64,000 nt of DNA from Bifidobacterium breve. GTDB lineage: Bacteria > Actinomycetota > Actinomycetes > Nanopelagicales > Nanopelagicaceae. Shown here in pieces: positions 35,732-44,908 of this stretch. Under the pieces are notes generated by a model. The model ran no database searches, was not told the origin of the DNA, and worked only from the letters and a program-made list of their open reading frames with translations. Position 1 is the stretch's first letter. The number at the start of each line of letters is the position of its first letter. The translations under genes were made by a program, and so were the position numbers. The DNA is taken from contig CAMCYS010000001.1 of the NCBI GenBank assembly GCA_945885625.1, forward strand, positions 248,001 to 312,000, in the 5' to 3' direction.

Positions 35732-36036
35732 AGTAATTCCCTTCAAGCCTGAAGTTAGAAATAGATCAATACGCCTCGTAAGACCCTGCTAACTTTCTGC
35801 CCAATAATAGCGACCGTGGCCTAATCGCCAGCGCCTATTGCTACCTGGTGAGTGTGAAACTAGGTTATCCAAATCGAAGGTTCGAGACTTTCAAGCCCAC
35901 TCGTGAGCCTAAATGGCTGCCAGCAATAGTTTTCAGTAGTAAATCTCTCTGGATCGGGCTTTGTGAATTCACGGTGAATTTGACGAGAAAATTGAAAATT
36001 CAACCCTGAGATTAAAACTATCAATATTCTTTGCTA
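35732..36036. other. About 300-bp gap without a convincing gene
   Basis: Between the HMA gene and the sulfotransferase I see no gene I can support. A 50-codon GTG-started frame at about 35850-36009 has no ribosome binding site and no recognisable motif. The sequence is AT-leaning and contains no clear terminator or tRNA. It probably holds the promoters of both flanking genes, which diverge. Confidence 0.5.
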
Positions 36037-36972
36037 ATGAACGATGACTTTATCCCGGTATTCACTGGTGGGACGGGTCGAAGCGGAACCACAATTATTG
36101 CGAATTTGCTGCATCGACATCCAAATATTCACACTAGCTCGCCTCGTGAGATTCGATATTTAACTGATCGTCGTGGGTTGCTGGATCTAAACTTTGGAAG
36201 ACCGCTAAGTTACGAGACTAAACGGCGTGAATTTGTCACAAGATTTAATCTTGCTTTTCGCGTTTTCACAGGCAAAGACACCCGTGAAAACATGTTTAGG
36301 AAACAGATTTATCGGCGATGGTGGCACGAATTAGGAAAGAGTGGAAAACCAAGAGGGCTAATTCAAGGTATCACGAGAGATCAATTTGATGAAGCGCTAA
36401 ATCGCTTTGAATTAGATCATGAGAGCAATTCGATTGCGGCATCGCGTAATCTTTTCTTTGAGTTATGCAGCGCACAAATAAAGAAGGATTCAGTTAAGTA
36501 TTTTGTCGACTCGACTCCTTTGAATATGCAAAATGCCAATCGCATTTCAAGATTATTGCCAGAATCGCTATTTATTAATATGGTGCGAGACGGCCGAGAT
36601 GTGGCGTTATCAGTCTCGAAGGAGAGATGGGGGCCAAATTCTCCAGAAGAAGCGCTGGATTGGTGGAAAGCACGAATTGAAAAGTCATTCCGCGGCCTTA
36701 GGGATATTCCTGAGAATAATTCGCTAACTTTACGTCTAGAGAACTTAGTTGAAAGAGAGCGCGAAGAGAACTACCAGAAGATTCTTAATTTTTTGAATCT
36801 TAGGGAAAGCAACGAACTAAGAACCTATTTCGACGAGAAATTGGCGCCAGCAAAAATGTCTAAGGGCTCTTGGGTAAAACAAGTTAATGATCCGAAAAAG
36901 TTCGACGCGAGATATAGCGAGATTTTAAAGAGCTTATCTTCTAAAGGAATTGAAATTGAGCGCTATTACTAA
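36037..36972 (+). CDS. Sulfotransferase-family protein
   Basis: 311 residues with the 5'-phosphosulfate-binding loop TGGTGRSGTTIIANLL near residue 15 and the 3'-phosphate-binding segment FINMVRDGRDVALSVSKERWG near residue 180, both typical of PAPS-dependent sulfotransferases. Acceptor could be a polysaccharide, lipid or peptide. The ATG at 36037 is preferred to the TTG at 36031; neither has a good Shine-Dalgarno. No surface-polysaccharide cluster is adjacent, so it looks like a single accessory gene. It is AT-richer than its neighbours by eye, which may mean transfer. Confidence 0.8.
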   Translation: MNDDFIPVFTGGTGRSGTTIIANLLHRHPNIHTSSPREIRYLTDRRGLLDLNFGRPLSYETKRREFVTRFNLAFRVFTGKDTRENMFRKQIYRRWWHELGKSGKPRGLIQGITRDQFDEALNRFELDHESNSIAASRNLFFELCSAQIKKDSVKYFVDSTPLNMQNANRISRLLPESLFINMVRDGRDVALSVSKERWGPNSPEEALDWWKARIEKSFRGLRDIPENNSLTLRLENLVEREREENYQKILNFLNLRESNELRTYFDEKLAPAKMSKGSWVKQVNDPKKFDARYSEILKSLSSKGIEIERYY

Positions 36973-36999
36973 TTCTCTAAATGACCGACGGGCTACCGG

Positions 37000-37500
37000 T
37001 CAACGTAGGACCTCACCTTTTACCTCCCTCTCGCCTACCGCAAGAGTTATGGAAGATTTTGCCCGAGCAGTGATTACAAAGTTATAGATACCAGCTTGCG
37101 CCACATCACTAAAGCGGGCTAAATAAAAGTAGTTTGTACCGCCATAAGGCTCGTAGAAATCAGTTCGCTCATTAATCTTCATCGTCGTCCTAAATCCGCC
37201 AGGGCCAGTAATAACTACCTTAGGCAGTCGTGTGCTATTTAAAGAATTTTCCGGCTTCTTATCAACAATTAAATATTGAACCTCGAGAGCATCGCCCTCT
37301 TTAAACTGCGCACGAAATGCCTTCTTCTCACCTGCCTTGTTAAACGCGGCTCGAATCGCAAATGACACCGTGCCATCAACTAGTAATGGGCCTTTTGCAG
37401 CTGTGGTATCTGAGTTAAGAAGTACAACTGGTTGATGAGCAACAGCAACACCTGAACCCAGAAAAACAATCGCGGTAACCAGCGCCAGTAGCTTCTTCAT
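37000..37500 (-). CDS. Exported protein, unknown function
   Basis: From the internal ATG at 37500 (MKKLLALVTAIVFLGSG) it has a clear signal peptide ending near VAHQ and a mature domain of about 143 residues that looks beta-rich. The mature part has no cysteine and no lipobox. The longer track start adds 12 residues before the signal peptide and is less likely. Its upstream region carries a 76-bp copy of the mmsA 3' end. I recognise no family. Confidence 0.65.
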   Translation of the reverse strand: MKKLLALVTAIVFLGSGVAVAHQPVVLLNSDTTAAKGPLLVDGTVSFAIRAAFNKAGEKKAFRAQFKEGDALEVQYLIVDKKPENSLNSTRLPKVVITGPGGFRTTMKINERTDFYEPYGGTNYFYLARFSDVAQAGIYNFVITARAKSSITLAVGEREVKGEVLR

Positions 37501-37540
37501 GGCAAAACGGTACAGGCGGTTAGTTATATCTGCCATCTGA

Positions 37541-37616
37541 CTTAGTCGTTTTGCAGGAACCCTAAGTTGATTCCGCCATGGCTGGGGTCTAGCCAGCGAC
37601 TAGTAATGACTTTGCC
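37541..37616. repeat. Detached copy of the mmsA 3' end
   Basis: This 76-bp stretch matches 38895-38970 with only two mismatches (37545 and 37555), in the same orientation, 1354 bp apart. On the minus strand it still encodes the last 24 residues of MmsA with one change (GFLQND for GFPQND) and the stop codon. It is not attached to any gene body. With the second copy it brackets the IDO gene. Confidence 0.9.
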
Positions 37617-37681
37617 GCTATTCCATATCTTTAGCTCAAATGCTTTAATACTTTAATGCCTAGTTATACCCAAGGAGCAAT

Positions 37682-38839
37682 ATGAAGCCAGCAAAAATAG
37701 CGGATTTTGGGATCACTGAAGAGTTTGGCTACTTGCCAACTTATGATCCAGCCCAATCATTATCGGCTGGCAATGAAGAGTGGGACCAATTCGGAAAAGA
37801 TCTTCCTAAATTACTTATGGGAACAAACTTTCGATCCAGAGTCAAGGCACTACCTAAATTTAATATTGAGAAGTTATCTGGTGAGGCTGAAGTGCAGCGG
37901 GCCATGTTGATTTTGAGCTATATCGGACAGGCTTACCAATGGAGTGAGAACACTGCCGCTCATATAATGCCTGCGAACTTAGCTTTGCCTTGGTATGAAG
38001 TTGGAAAATTAGTTGGCCGCCCACCAATCCTGTCTTATCAAAGTTACGCCTCTGATAACTGGCGACGCTTTGATAAGGATGGCGATATTGCGTGTGGCAA
38101 TATCGGTTTACTGCAATGTTTCCTTGGTGGCCAAGATGAAGAGTGGTTTATTTTAATTCATATCGAAATTGAGAAGAAGGCTGGCAAAGCGTTAAAGGCA
38201 ATTGAAGATGCCCAGCATGCGGTCCTTGAAAATGATGCCGAGAGAGTCGAAGCGGCACTTATAAAATTGCGTAATGCCTTAGCTGCTATGTATGAAGTTC
38301 TAGGCCGTATGCCAGAAAGATGTGACCCGTATATCTACTTCCATCGTGTCCGCCCATATATTTTCGGCTGGCGTAATAACCCATCTCTGCCAGATGGCGT
38401 TATTTACGAAGGTGTCGATGAATACAAAGGTGTCGGACAAAATTTCCGCGGTGAAACAGGTGCTCAAAGTGCAATCATTCCAGCGATGGATGGCATTTTA
38501 GGAATTGAACATGAGCGCGATGAACTTCGTGAATATTTGATGGAGATGCGGACATATATGCCACCAAAGCATGTGGCATTTATCGAAGCTGTCGAGGCTG
38601 GCCCATCTGTTCGTAATTTCGCCGTTTCAGCTAAGCGCTCTAGCCTGACAAATGTATTTAACGAATCTGTCGAGTTAGTTGCAAAATTCAGAGCCATGCA
38701 CCTTGAGTATGCCGGTACATATATTCATGCTCAGGCACAAGCAACCCCCGGCAATCCATCTGCAGTCGGTACCGGTGGCACCCCATTTATGACTTATCTA
38801 CGCAAGCACCGTGATGAGACGAAGGTTCAAACAATTTAA
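37682..38839 (+). CDS. Indoleamine 2,3-dioxygenase family heme protein
   Basis: 385 residues matching the IDO family throughout. The heme proximal histidine lies in FRAMHLEYAGTYI (His340), the substrate-side loop in NFRGETGAQS, and the C-terminal GTGGTPFMTYLRKHRDET is the conserved end block. IDO opens the indole ring of tryptophan with O2 to N-formylkynurenine; bacterial members can be weak or act on other indoles. A strong AAGGAG lies 6 nt before the ATG. No kynurenine formamidase or kynureninase is nearby, and the gene is flanked by duplicated mmsA ends, so it looks like an inserted cassette. Confidence 0.9.
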   Translation: MKPAKIADFGITEEFGYLPTYDPAQSLSAGNEEWDQFGKDLPKLLMGTNFRSRVKALPKFNIEKLSGEAEVQRAMLILSYIGQAYQWSENTAAHIMPANLALPWYEVGKLVGRPPILSYQSYASDNWRRFDKDGDIACGNIGLLQCFLGGQDEEWFILIHIEIEKKAGKALKAIEDAQHAVLENDAERVEAALIKLRNALAAMYEVLGRMPERCDPYIYFHRVRPYIFGWRNNPSLPDGVIYEGVDEYKGVGQNFRGETGAQSAIIPAMDGILGIEHERDELREYLMEMRTYMPPKHVAFIEAVEAGPSVRNFAVSAKRSSLTNVFNESVELVAKFRAMHLEYAGTYIHAQAQATPGNPSAVGTGGTPFMTYLRKHRDETKVQTI

Positions 38840-38894
38840 AGAAGATAGCTGAGGAAGCTGACCCCAGCTATTTGATTTAAGGAATTGTTAAGCG

Positions 38895-38970
38895 CTTAAT
38901 CGTTTTGCGGGAACCCTAAGTTGATTCCGCCATGGCTGGGGTCTAGCCAGCGACTAGTAATGACTTTGCC
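38895..38970. repeat. mmsA 3'-end repeat copy (in gene)
   Basis: Partner of the repeat at 37541-37616; here it is the genuine 3' end of mmsA, including its stop codon. The match begins at the base just after the stop codon and ends 24 codons into the gene. Confidence 0.9.
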
Positions 38971-40386
38971 ACGAGTAAAGAAATGAACACCTTCGGTGCC
39001 ATGAGCATGTGAGTCACCAAATAGAGAGTTCTTCCAACCACCAAATGAGTAGTAAGCCATTGGAACTGGGATCGGCACATTGATGCCAACCATGCCAACT
39101 TCAACTTCGTTCTGGAATCGGCGAGCTGCGCCGCCATCGTTAGTGAAAATTGCAGTGCCATTGCCATACTCGTGGCTATTCACAAGCGCTAGTGCTTCAT
39201 CATAAGTATTTACGCGCATAATGCTTAACACTGGGCCAAAGATTTCATCGGTATAGACCGACATCTCGGGCTTTACATTATCAAGCAGAGTTGGCCCAAG
39301 GAAGAAACCATCACCGTCGACCTTTAGATCACGGCCATCTACAACAACTGTTGCACCAGCCTTTGCGCCCGCTTCAATGTATGAAGCAACTTTGTCGCGG
39401 TGGACTGCGCTAACAAGTGGGCCCATGTCAGAGCCTTGGGTGCCATCACCAGTTTTGATGTTTGCCATCCGAGATTTAATTAAGGCCACGAGTGCACTCG
39501 CAATTGGTTCAACGGCAACTATTGCTGAGATTGCCATGCAGCGTTCACCAGCGGAACCAAAGCCCGCATTAATTGCAGCATCGGCTGCTAACTCTAAATC
39601 GGCATCCGGCAAAACAACCATATGATTTTTTGCGCCACCCAAAGCTTGAACACGCTTGCCCGATTTTGTGCCGGTTTCATACACATAGCGTGCGATTGGC
39701 GTTGAGCCCACAAATGAAATTGATTTAATCCCTTTGTGAACTAGAAGCGCGTCAACCACTTCTTTATCGCCATGTACAACGTTAAAGACACCATCAGGTA
39801 GCCCTGCTTCTTTCCAAAGCTGGGCCATAAACATTGCAGCACTGGGGTCTTTTTCAGAAGGTTTTACAATTACGGTATTGCCACAAGCAATTGCTAATGG
39901 GAAGAACCACATTGGCACCATCGCCGGAAAATTAAAAGGTGAAATAATTGCAACTGGGCCAACTGCCTGACGAATTGAGTAGACATCGACGCCAGTTGAA
40001 ACCTCTTCCGAAAAACCACCTTTTAATAGGTGCGGAATTCCGCAGGCAAATTCCACAACTTCCAGGCCACGGGTTACTTCACCTGCAGCATCACTTAAGA
40101 CTTTGCCATGTTCGTCAGTAATCAGGGCGGCAATTTTTTCTTTATTTTGTAGAACTAACTCGCGGAAAGCGAATAAAACTTGGGTGCGCTTGGTCAATGA
40201 ACTGTGGCGCCATTCGGCGAAGGCGCTAGTTGCAGCAGCTACGGCAGAATCAACAGTTGCGGCGTTACCAAATGCAACGGTCTTTGAGATTTTGCCAATG
40301 GCCGGGTTATAGACATCGCCACTTCGCTCTGGCTTAGAAGTGTCTAGAGCGCCATTAATCCAATGCGTAATCTGATTCATAGTCAC
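38896..40386 (-). CDS. mmsA: CoA-acylating (methyl)malonate-semialdehyde dehydrogenase
   Basis: NAD- and CoA-dependent aldehyde dehydrogenase that oxidatively decarboxylates methylmalonate or malonate semialdehyde to propionyl-CoA or acetyl-CoA. The family features are ISPFNFPAMVPMWFFP near residue 153, the NAD loop ISFVGSTPIARYVYE near 230, the cysteine nucleophile in GSAGERCMAIS near 285 and the MmsA-type C-terminus. Length 496 is standard. It is divergent from a class III aminotransferase across 54 nt, which can supply the semialdehyde. Its 3' end is duplicated 1.35 kb away. Confidence 0.93.
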   Translation of the reverse strand: MTMNQITHWINGALDTSKPERSGDVYNPAIGKISKTVAFGNAATVDSAVAAATSAFAEWRHSSLTKRTQVLFAFRELVLQNKEKIAALITDEHGKVLSDAAGEVTRGLEVVEFACGIPHLLKGGFSEEVSTGVDVYSIRQAVGPVAIISPFNFPAMVPMWFFPLAIACGNTVIVKPSEKDPSAAMFMAQLWKEAGLPDGVFNVVHGDKEVVDALLVHKGIKSISFVGSTPIARYVYETGTKSGKRVQALGGAKNHMVVLPDADLELAADAAINAGFGSAGERCMAISAIVAVEPIASALVALIKSRMANIKTGDGTQGSDMGPLVSAVHRDKVASYIEAGAKAGATVVVDGRDLKVDGDGFFLGPTLLDNVKPEMSVYTDEIFGPVLSIMRVNTYDEALALVNSHEYGNGTAIFTNDGGAARRFQNEVEVGMVGINVPIPVPMAYYSFGGWKNSLFGDSHAHGTEGVHFFTRGKVITSRWLDPSHGGINLGFPQND

Positions 40387-40440
40387 AATCTACTTCAGAG
40401 CATTAAGATGGCGCTACCTACTAACTAAAAGGCCACTTTA

Positions 40441-41793
40441 ATGACGACTCCGATTAATGATCCAGATAAGCAAGCTTCGGTAAGTGCGGCAGATCGCAAA
40501 TATGTCTTTCATTCGTGGTCGGCCCAAGGCGCAATTGCTCCGATGCCAATTGCTAGTGGTTCAGGTTCTCGGTTTTGGGATCATGCCGGCAAGGTTTATT
40601 TAGATTTTTCATCTCAATTGGTCTTTACGAATATTGGTCATCAACACCCAAAAGTCATTAAGGCAATCCAAGAACAGGCTGAAGTCTTAACAACTATTGC
40701 GCCACAACATGCCAATGATGCTCGTAACGAAGCGGCACAGCGCATAGTCGAGCTAGCTGGCTCTAACTTCGCCAAAGTTTTCTTTACTAATGCGGGTGCT
40801 GATGCCATTGAAAATGCGATTCGCATGGCACGTATGCACACCCATAAGCACAAAGTACTTTCGACTTATCGTTCTTATCATGGAAATACCGGAGCTGCGA
40901 TAAATGCAACAGGCGATCCACGTAGATTTCCAAATGAGTTTGCTTTTGGTCACGTGCATTTCTGGGGTCCATATCTTTATCGCACAGCATTTTGGGCTAA
41001 AGACGAAGCCGAGGAGTGTAGGCGCGCACTAGAGCATCTAGAGCAAACTATTATCTTTGAAGGTCCAAATACCATCGCGGCAGTTTTGCTCGAATCAGTA
41101 CCAGGTACCGCAGGTGTCTTAATGCCACCAAAGGGATATCTCGAAGGTGTTCGTGCGCTCTGCGACAAATACAATATTTTATGGATTGCCGATGAAGTTA
41201 TGTCCGGCTTTGGTCGAACTGGAAAATGGTTTGCCTACCAGCACAGTCAAGCTGTGCCAGATCTAATTACTTTTGCTAAAGGTGTTACCTCGGGCTATAT
41301 CCAACTCGGTGGTGTGGTAATTAGTGAGCCCGTTTCAAAAACATTTGATGAGCGAGTATTTGCTGGTGGCCTCACATATATGGGCCACCCATTAGCGTGC
41401 GCTACTGCGGTAGCAACGATCGATGTTATGAAGGAAGAAAAAATGTTAGAAAACGCCACCATGATTGGCGAGAAAGTCTTGGGGCCAGGGTTACTCGAAT
41501 TAGCTAAGAAACATAAGGTTATTGGTGATATTCGTGGCGCTGGAGTTTTCTGGGGCGTCGACCTAGTTAGTGATCGCGCAACCCACGAACCACTTGCACC
41601 ATATGGCGCTTCGAGCCCGGCGATGAATGAGTTAGTCGCGGCATGTAAGAAAAATGGTCTAATGCCATTTAATAACTTCAACCGAATACATCTATGCCCA
41701 CCATGCAATATCTCAGTTGAGGATGCCCAACTAGGTCTTGAGATTTTGGATAACTCTTTGACTGAGATCGCTAAGTACTACACCGGCGCTTAA
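40441..41793 (+). CDS. Class III omega-aminotransferase (beta-alanine/taurine:pyruvate type)
   Basis: 450-residue PLP enzyme of fold type I. The PLP-lysine is in DLITFAKGVTSGYIQLGG, the conserved acidic residue before it in LWIADEVMSGFGRTG, and the phosphate-cup region in FTNAGADAIENAIRMAR. Sequence style is that of omega-amino acid:pyruvate or taurine:pyruvate aminotransferases. Next to mmsA, beta-alanine or beta-aminoisobutyrate is the most sensible substrate; taurine is an alternative but no sulfoacetaldehyde gene is adjacent. AAAGG lies about 8 nt before the ATG. Confidence 0.87.
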   Translation: MTTPINDPDKQASVSAADRKYVFHSWSAQGAIAPMPIASGSGSRFWDHAGKVYLDFSSQLVFTNIGHQHPKVIKAIQEQAEVLTTIAPQHANDARNEAAQRIVELAGSNFAKVFFTNAGADAIENAIRMARMHTHKHKVLSTYRSYHGNTGAAINATGDPRRFPNEFAFGHVHFWGPYLYRTAFWAKDEAEECRRALEHLEQTIIFEGPNTIAAVLLESVPGTAGVLMPPKGYLEGVRALCDKYNILWIADEVMSGFGRTGKWFAYQHSQAVPDLITFAKGVTSGYIQLGGVVISEPVSKTFDERVFAGGLTYMGHPLACATAVATIDVMKEEKMLENATMIGEKVLGPGLLELAKKHKVIGDIRGAGVFWGVDLVSDRATHEPLAPYGASSPAMNELVAACKKNGLMPFNNFNRIHLCPPCNISVEDAQLGLEILDNSLTEIAKYYTGA

Positions 41794-41812
41794 AACCTTG
41801 TTTGATCAACTT

Positions 41813-43420
41813 TTAAGCTGTTGGGGTTACTAAGTATTGCGAGTATGCAGAAAGCGTTAAGAAGGTTGGGAAGTGATCTTCGTCCAAACAAATTTGGCGG
41901 AAGATAGTCACAGCGTCATCAAAACGATCATCTGCATGGCGCTCAAGCCCATTCAAGATGTCAAAGATAAGTTGCTCGACGAGCCCATGAGTGATGTGCG
42001 TTCCTTCGCGAGTAATAACTTCATAGCGAATCCATTGCCAAATCTGTGATCGGCTAATTTCAGCTGTCGCCACATCTTCCATTAGGTTGTCAATCGCAAC
42101 TGCGCCAGTACCGCGTAGCCAAGATTCAATGTAGCGAAGCCCCACTGCCACATTTGTGCGCAGTCCTGCATCGGTGACATCTCCACCAAATGATTTAATA
42201 TCTAGCAGTTGATCAGGCGTAACTTGAACATCATCACGCAGACGATCTACTTGATTTGGTTTGGCCCCTAGAACTGCGTCGAATTCGGCTTGCGCAACTG
42301 GAATCAGATCAGGGTGAGCAACCCAAGTTCCATCGAAGCCATCTGCAGCTTCGCGAGCTTTATCGGCTTTAACCGCTTCAAGGGCTCGCTCGGTAACTTC
42401 TTGATCTCGGCGATTAGGGATAAATGCACTCATGCCGCCAATGGCATGTGCCTTTCGCTTATGACAAGTGGATACCAACAGCTCGGTATATGCCCGCATA
42501 AATGGCACCGTCATTGTTATCTGAGCCCGATCAGGCGTAATGAACTGGCGGCCAGAGCCAGCAAAGTTTTTAATGATTGAGAAGATGTAATCCCAGCGAC
42601 CGGCATTTAGACCAGCACAGTGATCACGAAGTTCCCAAAGAATTTCTTCCATCTCAAAGGCAGCTGGAATTGTTTCAATTAGGACAGTTGCGCGAATAGT
42701 GCCAAATGGAATTTCTAGCCGCTCTTCGGCATAAGTGAAAATGTTGTTCCACAATTGCGCCTCGGCATGTGATTCAATTTTGGCCAGATAGAAATATGGC
42801 CCCGCTCCACGAGCGATTAGCTCTTTTGCGTTGTGGAAGAAGTAGAGACCGAAGTCAACTAGTCCACCAACTGTTGGACGCGGGCGATCTTCTTGATCTA
42901 CAAATAGCAAGTGCTTTTCAACTAAGTGCCAACCGCGTGGGCGCATAACAATTGTGGGCGGATTTTCGGCTGTGATTGAATAAACCTTGTCGCCTGAATC
43001 AAAAGTGAGTTGTCTGCGAATTGCATCGTAGAGCGAAATCTGTCCCCCGATAATGTTTTCCCAAGTTGGGCTAGTGGCATCTTCTAAATCTGCTAGCCAA
43101 ACTTTGGCACCAGAGTTCATGGCATTACATGTCATCTTCGGATCAGTTGGGCCAGTGATTTCAACCCGACGATCCTCGAGTCCTGGGCCAGGTCCTGCCA
43201 CATGCCAGCCTTCATCCTCGCGGATGTGAGCGGTTGATTTAAGAAATGTTGGGCGGCGACCGTTTGTAAAGTGGTTGCGGTTGACCAATCTATGTGCCAA
43301 TAAATCACTTCGAGTACCGGCAAATAGTTCATGAAGTTCGGTTACAAATGCCAATGCATCGGTTGTCAGAATTTCGTTAAAGCGTGGGTGCATCTTGCCC
43401 GCAATTGCTATATGTGACAT
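41813..43420 (-). CDS. aceB: Malate synthase A
   Basis: Second enzyme of the glyoxylate shunt: glyoxylate plus acetyl-CoA to malate. Motifs of malate synthase A appear in order: VWLADLEDATSPTWENI near residue 110, RATVLIETIPAAFEMEEIL near 244, and the catalytic loop and C-terminal plug ending YSQYLVTPTA. At 535 residues it is the short A form, without the G-form insertion. It lies 29 nt after aceA on the same strand, so the two are co-transcribed. Confidence 0.95.
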   Translation of the reverse strand: MSHIAIAGKMHPRFNEILTTDALAFVTELHELFAGTRSDLLAHRLVNRNHFTNGRRPTFLKSTAHIREDEGWHVAGPGPGLEDRRVEITGPTDPKMTCNAMNSGAKVWLADLEDATSPTWENIIGGQISLYDAIRRQLTFDSGDKVYSITAENPPTIVMRPRGWHLVEKHLLFVDQEDRPRPTVGGLVDFGLYFFHNAKELIARGAGPYFYLAKIESHAEAQLWNNIFTYAEERLEIPFGTIRATVLIETIPAAFEMEEILWELRDHCAGLNAGRWDYIFSIIKNFAGSGRQFITPDRAQITMTVPFMRAYTELLVSTCHKRKAHAIGGMSAFIPNRRDQEVTERALEAVKADKAREAADGFDGTWVAHPDLIPVAQAEFDAVLGAKPNQVDRLRDDVQVTPDQLLDIKSFGGDVTDAGLRTNVAVGLRYIESWLRGTGAVAIDNLMEDVATAEISRSQIWQWIRYEVITREGTHITHGLVEQLIFDILNGLERHADDRFDDAVTIFRQICLDEDHFPTFLTLSAYSQYLVTPTA

Positions 43421-43449
43421 TTAATTCTCCTTTGAATTAGTTTTAAAAT

Positions 43450-44739
43450 TTAGTGAAACTGTTCGTTCTCAGTTGATCCGGCTAAGGCCAAGGTGGCACT
43501 GAGTGGATTTAGCGCGGTAGAAATGGCATCAAAGTAACCGGTGCCTACTTCACGCTGATGTTTAGTTGCGGTGTAACCATCTGCTTCGCTCGCAAATTCA
43601 GCTTCTTGTAACTCAACGTATGCGCTCATGCCGCGAGACTTATATCCCTTTGCCAAATTAAACATGGAGTGATTAAGGGCATGGAAGCCAGCAAGTGTTA
43701 TGAATTGGAACTTGTAACCAAGAGCAGCTAAATCAGCTTGGAAAGTTGCAATCTGGGCATCGTTTAGGTGACGCTTCCAATTAAATGATGGTGAGCAATT
43801 GTAGGCCAGCATTTTGCCAGGAAACTTTGCATGTAGTGCAGCTGCGAATTCTCGCGCTAACGCTAAGTCTGGTTCGCCAGTTTCAACCCAAATCAAGTCG
43901 GCATACTCGGCAAAAGCTAGACCTCGAGTTATTACGGCATGCAAGCCTGGCTTTACGCGATAGAAACCTTCACTAGTGCGCTCTCCTGTTGCATATTGTG
44001 CATCGCGTGAGTCGATATCAGAGGTAATTAAGTCAGCAGCCAACGCATCGGTGCGCGCAATAATTATCGTGTCAACTCCAGCAACATCGGCTGCCAGTCG
44101 CGCAGCATTTAGCGTTCTAACATGTTGTTGAGTTGGAATCAAAACTTTCCCACCTAGGTGACCACACTTCTTTTCCGAAGCAAGTTGATCTTCCCAGTGC
44201 ACGCCGGCAGCTCCAGCTTGAATCATTGATTTCATAAGTTCGTAGGCATTTAGTGGGCCACCAAAACCAGCTTCAGCATCAGCAACGATTGGGGCTAGCC
44301 AATCAATGCTGGCCGCACCTTCAACACGTTCTACTTGATCGGCGCGCATAAGTGCGTTGTTAATGCGACGCACAACTGCAGGTACCGAGTTAACGGGATA
44401 CAAGCTTTGGTCTGGGTAAGTCTGACCAGAAAGGTTGGCATCGCCAGCTACTTGCCAACCGGAAAGATAGATCGCCTTTAGGCCGGCTTTAACTTGCTGA
44501 ACTGCCTGATTGCCGGTTAGCGCGCCAAGGGCGGGAACCCACTTTTCGGTATGAAGGAGATCCCAGAGGTTTTCAGCCCCACGCTTGGCCAGGGTCGAAT
44601 CTTCAGTAATTGAGCCCCTTAAGCGCACCACATCTTCGGCGGTGTAATCACGCTTAATGCCTGCCCAGCGAGGGTTGGTATCCCACTCTTTTTGCAGTTC
44701 TTCTGCGGTCTGGGTATTACTTCCGATACGGCTTTTCAT
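43450..44739 (-). CDS. aceA: Isocitrate lyase
   Basis: Cleaves isocitrate to glyoxylate and succinate, opening the shunt that allows growth on two-carbon units. The signature [16 protein letters not shown] carries the catalytic cysteine. The track begins at 45012, but the ATG at 44739 ([16 protein letters not shown]) has GGGAG 8 nt upstream and gives 429 residues, the normal length; the 91 extra residues overlap the divergent regulator and lack family similarity. Confidence 0.95.
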   Translation of the reverse strand: MKSRIGSNTQTAEELQKEWDTNPRWAGIKRDYTAEDVVRLRGSITEDSTLAKRGAENLWDLLHTEKWVPALGALTGNQAVQQVKAGLKAIYLSGWQVAGDANLSGQTYPDQSLYPVNSVPAVVRRINNALMRADQVERVEGAASIDWLAPIVADAEAGFGGPLNAYELMKSMIQAGAAGVHWEDQLASEKKCGHLGGKVLIPTQQHVRTLNAARLAADVAGVDTIIIARTDALAADLITSDIDSRDAQYATGERTSEGFYRVKPGLHAVITRGLAFAEYADLIWVETGEPDLALAREFAAALHAKFPGKMLAYNCSPSFNWKRHLNDAQIATFQADLAALGYKFQFITLAGFHALNHSMFNLAKGYKSRGMSAYVELQEAEFASEADGYTATKHQREVGTGYFDAISTALNPLSATLALAGSTENEQFH

Positions 44740-44823
44740 AAACAACTCCCTAGTAGGTCTGAAAAAGCAAGGGTTTTTGTGCCTTTTGCTCTGTAGGACT
44801 GAGTATTGGGTACTGAATCTAGG

Positions 44824-44829
44824 TTTGCA
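44824..44829. promoter_or_regulatory. TTTGCA element in the aceA-regulator intergenic region
   Basis: A TTTGCA core, part of the known corynebacterial RamB site, lies in the 169-bp divergent region between aceA and the RamB-like gene. A six-base match is weak evidence; it is listed because the regulator and target families are both next to it. Confidence 0.3.
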
Positions 44830-44837
44830 CGGGTTCT

Positions 44838-44867
44838 TTGACAGAATAAATTCAATATTTCTATTTA
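44838..44867 (+). promoter_or_regulatory. Promoter of the RamB-like regulator gene
   Basis: TTGACA at 44838-44843 and TATTTA at 44862-44867, separated by 18 nt, form a good sigma-70-like promoter about 40 nt upstream of the chosen start codon. Confidence 0.65.
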
Positions 44868-44908
44868 TTAGAACTTCCGTAATTCTGCTGCCCGTGAGAG
44901 CATTATTT

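Noticed and set aside
35850-36009. About 52-codon GTG-started frame before the sulfotransferase
   Set aside because: No ribosome binding site, no motif and poor composition; likely chance.
34297-38895. Integrase, transposase or attachment-site duplication of tRNA-Lys in the accessory segment
   Set aside because: Looked for by eye and not found; the only direct repeat is the mmsA-end repeat.
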